From: Gammaproteobacteria bacterium
GTDB lineage: Bacteria > Pseudomonadota > Gammaproteobacteria > Natronospirales > REEB76
Direction: 5' to 3'
Assembly: GCA_028871235.1 (NCBI GenBank)
Contig: JAGWNO010000068.1
Location: 1-10,535 of the forward strand
Length of the DNA stretch: 10,535 nt
The notes below the pieces were generated by a model. It ran no database searches and was not told the DNA's origin. It worked only from the letters and a program-made list of their open reading frames with translations. Made by a program: the position numbers and the translations under genes. Of the stretch, positions 5,633 to 10,535 are shown piece by piece; positions within the stretch are counted from its first letter, which is position 1, and every line of letters starts with the position of its first letter.

Positions 5633-7282
5633 GTGAGCCAGTCGTCACCCGCTGCCGCCGCCGGGGATCTGCCGGAACTGCTGCTGTCCACTGTCGAGGA
5701 TCCGCTGCCGTGGCGGTTGCTGCATATCCTCAACCTGTTCCACATGGTGGTGGGCGGGCTGGTGGTGGCGCTGTATTTCAGCGGCGGCCGCCCGCCGCTG
5801 CTGGGCGACACCAACCCGAGCCTGTTCCTGTGGACCGGCATCGTGTATTTCAGTTTCAGCGCGCTCGCCAGTTTCAGCGTGCGCGCGCGGCGTCCCGCCT
5901 TCAGCGTGCAAGCCTATACGCAGTTGGGCGCGGACATCGTGGCGGTCGCGCTGCTGATGTATTCCAGCGGCGGTGCGTCCAGCGGCCTGGGCGGCCTGCT
6001 GTTCGTCTCCATCGCCATCAACAGCGTGATCGTGTCGCAGCGTGCCAGCATCGCCTTCGCCGCGCTCGCCACCCTCGTGATACTCGGTGAACAGAGCTTC
6101 AGCGTGCTCTACGGCTCCGCCATCCCCGGCGGCTACACCCAGGCGGGCATCACCGGCGTCATCCTGTTCATCGCCGCCGTGGTTGGACACTACCTCGGTC
6201 AGCGGCTGCGGGAGAGCGAAGCGCTGGCGGTGCGGCGCGGCGTGGATCTGCGGAACCTGGCACAGCTCAATGAATACATCATCCGGCGCATGCGCACCGG
6301 CGTGGTGGTGGTGGACGACGCAGACCGCGTACGGCTCGTCAACGAGGCCGGGCTGGCGGGTTTCAGTCGCCATCCCGGCGATACTCCGCACATCCAGCAG
6401 CTCTCGCCGCGGCTGAAACAGGCACTGGACGCCTGGCGGCGCGACGGCCAGCTGCATGCCACGGTATTCACCTCGGAAGACGGCAAGCCGATCATTCCGC
6501 ACTTCACCCAGCTGGCGCCCGGCAGCAATTCCGGTACGCTGATTTTCCTGGAGGACCCGAGTCTCCTGAACGAGCAGGTGCGACAGATGAAACTTGCCGC
6601 CCTCGGCCGACTCACCGGCAGCATCGCCCATGAGATCCGCAACCCGCTGACCGCCATCAGCCATGCCAACCAGCTGCTGGCGGAATCCCCCGTCATACGC
6701 GGCAATGACCGGCGGCTCACGGAGATCATCGCCGAACATGCGCTGCGCATGGATCGCATCGTGGAGACCATCCTGCAACTGTCACGCCGCGACAGCGTGC
6801 GCGCCGAGGAACTGGAACTCACGGGTTGGCTCAGGGACTTCGCCGCTGAATTCCGCGACCGCCAGGGCCTGGATGACGCCGCACTGGCAGTGCAAGTGCA
6901 GACGGACGGCGGCATGCGGGTGCGCATGGATCCGGGACACCTGCATCAGGTGCTGTGGAACCTGGCGGAGAACGCCTTGCGCTACGGCCAGCCGCCGGCG
7001 GTTACTACCGCACCAGGCATCGAACTTCGCATCGGCCGGCGTCCGGCGCCCGGGACGGTGGAGCTGGATGTCCTGGACCACGGCCCGGGCGTGCCCAGGG
7101 AGATCGCCGAGCACATCTTCGAGCCCTTCTATACCTCCAGTCCCCGCGGCACCGGTCTCGGGCTTTTCATTGCCCGCGAACTCTGCGAATGTAACCATGC
7201 ACGGCTCGTATATGAGCCGCGCGCGGAAGGCGGCAGCTGTTTCCGCATCCTGTTCGGCACTTCGGAAAGCTGGTTGACCTGA
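5633..7282 (+). CDS. pilS: Sensor histidine kinase PilS of the pilin two-component system
   Basis: PilS is the inner-membrane kinase that controls pilin transcription by phosphorylating PilR. The 549-residue product has about six hydrophobic segments between residues 29 and 188, then a PAS-like region (about 205-305, MRTGVVVVDDADRVRLVNEAG). The kinase core follows: H-box GSIAHEIRNPLTAISHANQL with His333, N-box NLAENALRYG (Asn447), DHGPGV (482-487), F-box EPFYTS and GTGLGL (506-511). All key residues are present. GTG 5633 is chosen because GAGGT lies 7 nt upstream and the long upstream extension of the frame is antisense to sucC. The stop is 2 bp before pilR, so the two are co-transcribed. Divergent from sucC. 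Confidence 0.93.
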   Translation: MSQSSPAAAAGDLPELLLSTVEDPLPWRLLHILNLFHMVVGGLVVALYFSGGRPPLLGDTNPSLFLWTGIVYFSFSALASFSVRARRPAFSVQAYTQLGADIVAVALLMYSSGGASSGLGGLLFVSIAINSVIVSQRASIAFAALATLVILGEQSFSVLYGSAIPGGYTQAGITGVILFIAAVVGHYLGQRLRESEALAVRRGVDLRNLAQLNEYIIRRMRTGVVVVDDADRVRLVNEAGLAGFSRHPGDTPHIQQLSPRLKQALDAWRRDGQLHATVFTSEDGKPIIPHFTQLAPGSNSGTLIFLEDPSLLNEQVRQMKLAALGRLTGSIAHEIRNPLTAISHANQLLAESPVIRGNDRRLTEIIAEHALRMDRIVETILQLSRRDSVRAEELELTGWLRDFAAEFRDRQGLDDAALAVQVQTDGGMRVRMDPGHLHQVLWNLAENALRYGQPPAVTTAPGIELRIGRRPAPGTVELDVLDHGPGVPREIAEHIFEPFYTSSPRGTGLGLFIARELCECNHARLVYEPRAEGGSCFRILFGTSESWLT

Positions 7283-7284
7283 TC

Positions 7285-8631
7285 ATGAGCACCCGGCCGC
7301 TTGCCCTCATCGTGGATGACGAGCCCGCCATCTGCGAGCTGCTGCAGCTCACCCTCGACCGCATGGACGTGGACAGCATGGCGGCCGGTACGCTCGCGGA
7401 AGCCCGCCGCCTGCTGCAATCCCGCCCGCTGGATCTGTGTCTCACCGACATGCAGCTTCCGGACGGCAGCGGCCTGGAACTGGTGGGTTACATCCAGCAG
7501 CACCTGGCGCAGGTGCCGGTGGCGGTCATCACCGCCCACGGCAACGTGGAATCGGCGGTGCTGGCGCTCAAATCCGGCGCTTTCGATTTCGTCTCCAAGC
7601 CGCTCGACATCGGCGACCTGCGCAAGCTGGTGAGTACCGCCCTCAAACTGCGGCAGACCCGCGATGCCGGCGCGGGACGCGTGGCCGTGACGCGGCTCCT
7701 GGGCCAGTCCCAGGCCATCGAACAAGTGCGCGCCATGGTGGCCAAGCTGGCCCGCAGCCAGGCGCCGGTGCATATCAGCGGTGAATCCGGCACCGGCAAG
7801 GAACTGGTGGCGCGGCTCATTCATGAGAGCGGCCCGCGGGCAGACCGGCCGTTTGTGGCGGTGAACTGCGGCGCCATCCCCACAGAGCTCATGGAGAGCG
7901 AATTCTTCGGCCACAAGAAAGGCAGCTTCACCGGCGCCGGCGCCGACAAGGATGGCCTGTTCCAGGCGGCCCAGGGCGGCACGCTGTTCCTGGACGAAGT
8001 GGCGGATCTGCCGCTGCACATGCAGGTAAAACTGCTGCGGGCAATCCAGGAGAAAGCCGTGCGGCCGGTGGGCGCCGCGCGGGAGATACCGGTGGACGTG
8101 CGCATCCTCTCCGCCACCCACCGCCTGCTGGCCGAACAGGTGCACGCCGGCCGCTTCCGCGAGGATTTGTATTACCGCATCAACGTCATCGAGCTGCATG
8201 TGCCCGCCCTGCGGGAGCGGGCCAGCGACATCCCGGTGCTGGCGGATTTCATCCTGCAGCGCATGGCAAAGCTGCAGGGACGCGTCCAGCCAAATCTCGC
8301 CGCCGATGCCCTTGCCTTCCTGCAGGGCTACGCTTTCCCCGGCAACGTGCGGGAACTGGAGAACATCCTGGAGCGGGCGCTGACCCTGGCGGAGGACAAC
8401 GTCATCCGCGCCGCCGACATCCACCTGCGCAAACCGCAAGAACAGGAGCAGGAGCCCGCCGAAGCCGGCGGCGAGGCGCAGCCGCTGGGCAGCTATCTCG
8501 ACGATATCGAGAAAGAAGCCATCCGCAAGGCCCTGGAACAGGCCAGGTACAACAAGACCGCCGCCGCCAAGCTGCTGGGCATGAGCTTCCGGCAACTGCG
8601 CTACCGCATCAAGAAACTGGGCCTGGAATAG
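7285..8631 (+). CDS. pilR: Sigma-54-dependent response regulator PilR
   Basis: PilR is an NtrC-family enhancer-binding protein. When phosphorylated by PilS it oligomerises and drives open-complex formation by sigma-54 RNA polymerase at pilin promoters. The 448 residues comprise three domains. The receiver has Asp11/Asp12, phosphoacceptor Asp55 (LTDMQLPD), Thr83 and Lys105. The AAA+ domain has Walker A GESGTGKE 166-173, the sigma-54 contact loop GSFTGA 213-218, Walker B GTLFLDEV 232-239 and FPGNVRELEN 351-360. The C-terminal Fis-type helix-turn-helix is NKTAAAKLLGMSFRQLRYRIKKL (423-445). GSFTGA in place of GAFTGA is also found in Pseudomonas PilR, so it is not a defect. It ends in TAG, which matters when judging the sucD amber codon. 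The pilin genes it should activate follow directly. Confidence 0.95.
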   Translation: MSTRPLALIVDDEPAICELLQLTLDRMDVDSMAAGTLAEARRLLQSRPLDLCLTDMQLPDGSGLELVGYIQQHLAQVPVAVITAHGNVESAVLALKSGAFDFVSKPLDIGDLRKLVSTALKLRQTRDAGAGRVAVTRLLGQSQAIEQVRAMVAKLARSQAPVHISGESGTGKELVARLIHESGPRADRPFVAVNCGAIPTELMESEFFGHKKGSFTGAGADKDGLFQAAQGGTLFLDEVADLPLHMQVKLLRAIQEKAVRPVGAAREIPVDVRILSATHRLLAEQVHAGRFREDLYYRINVIELHVPALRERASDIPVLADFILQRMAKLQGRVQPNLAADALAFLQGYAFPGNVRELENILERALTLAEDNVIRAADIHLRKPQEQEQEPAEAGGEAQPLGSYLDDIEKEAIRKALEQARYNKTAAAKLLGMSFRQLRYRIKKLGLE

Positions 8632-8656
8632 CCCTGCTTACGTCGCCCCCGGCGGT

Positions 8657-8672
8657 TGGCATGAAATATGCT
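8657..8672 (+). promoter_or_regulatory. Sigma-54 (-24/-12) promoter of the first pilin gene
   Basis: TGGCATGAAATATGCT has the invariant GG (8658-8659) and GC (8670-8671) separated by exactly 10 bp, as RpoN promoters require. Transcription should start near 8683, about 30 nt before the pilin ATG at 8712. An upstream ATG at 8661 lies inside this promoter and so cannot be in the transcript. Confidence 0.85.
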
Positions 8673-8711
8673 TGCTGTACCAATGGAATTCAAAATTTCA
8701 GGGAGCCAGCC

Positions 8712-9197
8712 ATGCGCCAGGTACAACGGGGTTTCACGCTGATCGAGTTGATGATCGTCATCGCCATCATCGGCGTGCTGGCGGCCATCGCCATCCCCAC
8801 CTACCAGGACTATCTGGCCCGTTCCCAGATGTCGGAAGGCATCGAGCTGGCCGGGGGTTCCAAGAACGGCATCACCGAGTTTTACCAGAACAACGGCCGC
8901 TGGCCGGCCAATCTGGCCTCGGTCTATGCAACCGCTTCGCCAACCCTGATTGCCGGCACCGGTGTAGGCCGTTATGTACAGTCGGTAGCGCTAATTGGCG
9001 GCTGTGGTGCCACACTGACTTGTGGCACGCAGTCCGCAATGAAAGCGGCCGGCGTCAATAACAACATCACTCAAAAAACCGTCGATATCTGGACCACTGA
9101 CGGCGGCAACACCTGGAAGTGTGGCCCCGGTGCTGGCGGCACTGGCGTGGACGTCAGGTATCTTCCCTACTCCTGCCGCGATCCCGCCGGGCCATAA
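8712..9197 (+). CDS. pilA: Type IV pilin (PilA-like), first copy
   Basis: A major-type pilin subunit of the type IV pilus. The 161-residue prepilin has a 7-residue leader MRQVQRG, cut by PilD before Phe8, which is then N-methylated. The conserved FTLIELMIVIAIIGVLAAIAIP follows in two parts (Phe8-Gly21, then onward), with Glu12 as the +5 glutamate needed for assembly. The C-terminal globular domain has four cysteines (98, 104, 137, 155). The last pair may close the D-region loop and the first a short loop. Start ATG 8712 has AGGGAG just upstream and gives a correct leader. It lies 80 bp after pilR with its own sigma-54 promoter. Roughly 80% identical as mature protein to the pilin encoded at 9462. 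No T-tailed terminator follows, so read-through into the next pilin is possible. Confidence 0.93.
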   Translation: MRQVQRGFTLIELMIVIAIIGVLAAIAIPTYQDYLARSQMSEGIELAGGSKNGITEFYQNNGRWPANLASVYATASPTLIAGTGVGRYVQSVALIGGCGATLTCGTQSAMKAAGVNNNITQKTVDIWTTDGGNTWKCGPGAGGTGVDVRYLPYSCRDPAGP

Positions 9198-9260
9198 CCT
9201 TGTTTACGCCCGGTAGTTCCAGTCATATAGACCTGCGTTTTCAAAGTTTCCACAGGGGCC

Positions 9261-9353
9261 TGACACATGGGCGAGCAAATAAGCTGATGACAGATTTCGT
9301 CACAAACTGACGTGAAATGTCAGCAAGCTGTTGAAGAAAGGGTGAGCTCGACA
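9261..9353 (+). promoter_or_regulatory. Cluster of TGTC motifs, possible PilR sites upstream of the second pilin
   Basis: TGTC-type words occur at 9261-9266 (GTGTCA on the minus strand), 9288-9293 (CTGTCA, minus), 9318-9322 (TGTCA, plus) and 9350-9353 (TGTC, minus). They lie about 60-155 bp before the predicted start of transcription. Pseudomonas PilR is known to bind repeated C/G-TGTC words in about this place; the first two sites fit that form, the last two have A before TGTC. Short motifs, so inference. Confidence 0.4.
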
Positions 9354-9387
9354 TGAGAAACCCTTGAAGATATGGGATAACCACTGT

Positions 9388-9404
9388 TTGGCATGTTAAT
9401 TGCT
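9388..9404 (+). promoter_or_regulatory. Sigma-54 (-24/-12) promoter of the second pilin gene
   Basis: TTGGCATGTTAATTGCT carries GG (9390-9391) and GC (9402-9403) with 10 bp between and TTGC at -12, a near-consensus RpoN promoter, better than that of the first pilin at the -12 box. Start of transcription is predicted near 9415, leaving a ~47-nt leader. Confidence 0.9.
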
Positions 9405-9461
9405 TGATATATTTATGAAGCGTGCGCTTGCGCACCACCAGTCATCTACAGGAGTTTCACC

Positions 9462-9944
9462 ATGAAGACCATGCAGAAGGGTTTCACCCTCATCGAGTTG
9501 ATGATCGTCATCGCGATCATCGGCATCCTGGCGGCCATCGCCATCCCGGCCTACCAGGACTATCTGGCCCGCTCCCAGATGTCGGAAGGCATCGAGCTGG
9601 CCGGGGGTTCCAAGACCGGTCTCGCCGAGTTTTACCAGAACAACGGCCGCTGGCCGACCAGCCTGACCTCGGTCTACTCAACCGCTTCGCCGACCCTGAT
9701 TGCCGGCACCGGTGTAGGCCGGTATGTACAATCGGTAGTGCTCTCTGGCGGCTGCGGTACTACATTGATCTGCGGCACGCTGTCCACCATGAAAGCGGCC
9801 GGCGTCAATAACAACATCATTTCCAAATCGGTGGAGATCTGGACCAATGACGGCGGCAACACCTGGAACTGCGGTCCTGGGAAAACAGCGCCCGTGGACG
9901 TCAAGTATCTGCCCTCGTCCTGCCGCGATACCGCTGCACCGTAA
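9462..9944 (+). CDS. pilA: Type IV pilin (PilA-like), second copy
   Basis: A second major-type pilin of 160 residues in tandem with the first. Leader MKTMQKG, cleavage before Phe8, +5 glutamate Glu12, hydrophobic assembly helix, and the same four cysteines (98, 104, 137, 154). Differences from the first copy are scattered in the globular domain and concentrate just after CGPG (141-145), where the two differ fully and one residue is lost here. Start ATG 9462 has AGGAG 7 nt upstream, a stronger ribosome site than the first copy. It has its own sigma-54 promoter, a cluster of possible PilR sites and a strong terminator, so it looks like the main expressed pilin. Which copy is the true major subunit cannot be told from sequence. 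Confidence 0.94.
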   Translation: MKTMQKGFTLIELMIVIAIIGILAAIAIPAYQDYLARSQMSEGIELAGGSKTGLAEFYQNNGRWPTSLTSVYSTASPTLIAGTGVGRYVQSVVLSGGCGTTLICGTLSTMKAAGVNNNIISKSVEIWTNDGGNTWNCGPGKTAPVDVKYLPSSCRDTAAP

Positions 9945-9968
9945 CGCTGCATTTGAGCATTGATGGAT

Positions 9969-10000
9969 ACTATGCCCCGCTCCGCGGGGCATAGTTTTTT
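9969..10000 (+). terminator. Strong Rho-independent terminator after the second pilin
   Basis: A perfect 12-bp stem, actatgccccgc (9969-9980) with gcggggcatagt (9984-9995), a 3-nt loop, and six T (9995-10000). It lies 25 bp after the pilin stop and should insulate the membrane-protein gene that follows. Confidence 0.93.
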
Positions 10001-10025
10001 GGCGTCGGGGTCCGGGAAGAATCAC

Positions 10026-10535
10026 ATGCGGTTTCAAGCTAGCAGTTGGGGTGCACGGTCCTGTGTGGTCGCCTGGTTCATCCTGGCCGCCCTGACCGTG
10101 CTCATCTATCTGCCGGGATTACCCGGCTATTGGGCCTTCGACGATTACGGCAGCATCCTCGGCAACTCCACACTCACGTTCCGCAGGCTTGACTGGCCGC
10201 ATCTTGCGGCACTGCTGTTCTCCGGTCCGGGCCTTCTGCACCGGCCCCTCAGCATGCTCAGCTTCTTCTTCGACAGCTACTGGTTCGGCCTGGATCCGGC
10301 GGCCTTCAAACTCACCAACATCGTGATCCACCTGTTGGCCGGCCTGAGTCTGTGGCTCATGGCGCGCCAGTTGCTGCGCCTCTACGCCCGCCGTGATCCG
10401 CGACTCGCGCCCAACGCTATCAACGGCCTGAGTCTCGCCGCGACCGCCCTGTGGCTGGTGCATCCGTTGAATCTCACTGCCGTCCTGTATGTCGTACAAA
10501 GGGAAACGGCGCTCAGCGCGGTGTTCACGGCGCTC
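10026..10535 (+). CDS. Polytopic membrane protein, GT-C/TMTC-like glycosyltransferase, N-terminal part
   Basis: The first 170 residues of an inner-membrane protein that runs past the window. A membrane segment (about 13-31) is followed by a periplasmic loop starting PGYWAFDDYGSILGN with acidic pair Asp39-Asp40. In GT-C glycosyltransferases such a pair in the first loop is the catalytic or metal-binding motif. Then come HRPLSMLSFFFDSYWFGLDPAAFKLTNIVIHLL in parts (72-103), another membrane segment, and LWLVHPLNLTAVLYVVQRE, matching the pattern RPL..LSF, N...H, HP...AV..V..R of TMTC-type proteins. Start ATG 10026 has GGGAAGA upstream. Its place after pilins suggests a pilin-modifying transferase, as tfpO/tfpW are in Pseudomonas, but that is inference and it is not a TfpO-type match. 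The terminator before it means a separate promoter, which I could not identify. Confidence 0.7.
   Translation, partial: MRFQASSWGARSCVVAWFILAALTVLIYLPGLPGYWAFDDYGSILGNSTLTFRRLDWPHLAALLFSGPGLLHRPLSMLSFFFDSYWFGLDPAAFKLTNIVIHLLAGLSLWLMARQLLRLYARRDPRLAPNAINGLSLAATALWLVHPLNLTAVLYVVQRETALSAVFTAL

Noticed and set aside
7129..8595. Long minus-strand frame antisense to pilR
   Set aside because: Shadow frame; pilR on the plus strand has all family motifs.
8661..8711. Earlier ATG for the first pilin
   Set aside because: It lies inside the sigma-54 promoter, upstream of the transcript start, and gives an overlong leader.
9187..9213. Terminator after the first pilin
   Set aside because: A ccgggc/gcccgg stem exists, but the loop is 15 nt and no T-run follows.

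Overview
This is a GC-rich chromosomal segment with a gammaproteobacterial gene set: an rluD/bamD divergent pair, a glutamine-dependent NAD+ synthetase, succinyl-CoA synthetase (sucC, sucD), and the PilS/PilR two-component system next to type IV pilin genes. Housekeeping and pilus genes are mixed as in Xanthomonas/Xylella-type and purple-sulfur-type gammaproteobacteria, where sucCD sits beside pilSR. The species cannot be named from the sequence.

Layout. (1) 1-1174: the 5' part of rluD (minus, cut by the window edge) is divergent from bamD (plus), the outer-membrane assembly lipoprotein. (2) 1175-1366: a gap between convergent bamD and nadE, filled mostly by two direct copies of a ~52-bp GC-rich repeat with internal hairpins. 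(3) 1367-5551, all minus: sucC, a 318-bp spacer, sucD, a terminator, then nadE. This block is abnormal. The long sucD frame carries an in-frame TAG at codon 194 and an unusual basic C-terminal tail. The spacer holds a third, diverged copy of the repeat, a relic of the first ~21 codons of a second sucD, and a block of strong palindromes. (4) 5633-8631: pilS and pilR (plus), divergent from sucC across 81 bp. (5) 8712-9944: two tandem major-type pilin genes, roughly 80% identical as mature proteins. Each has its own sigma-54 (-24/-12) promoter and fits control by PilR with RpoN. A strong terminator follows the second. (6) 10026-end: the start of a polytopic membrane protein resembling GT-C/TMTC-type glycosyltransferases, possibly a pilin-modifying enzyme.

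How they work together. PilS (membrane sensor kinase) phosphorylates PilR, an enhancer-binding protein that activates sigma-54 RNA polymerase at pilin promoters. Both pilin genes downstream have matching promoters. TGTC-type motifs, possible PilR sites, cluster only upstream of the second pilin. SucCD makes ATP/GTP in the TCA cycle, and its damaged sucD here is the main puzzle.

No complete novel defence or mobile system is visible. The observations most worth checking are the sucD amber codon with the adjacent sucD relic, the repeat family with a compensatory base change, and the duplicated pilins with unequal promoter regions.
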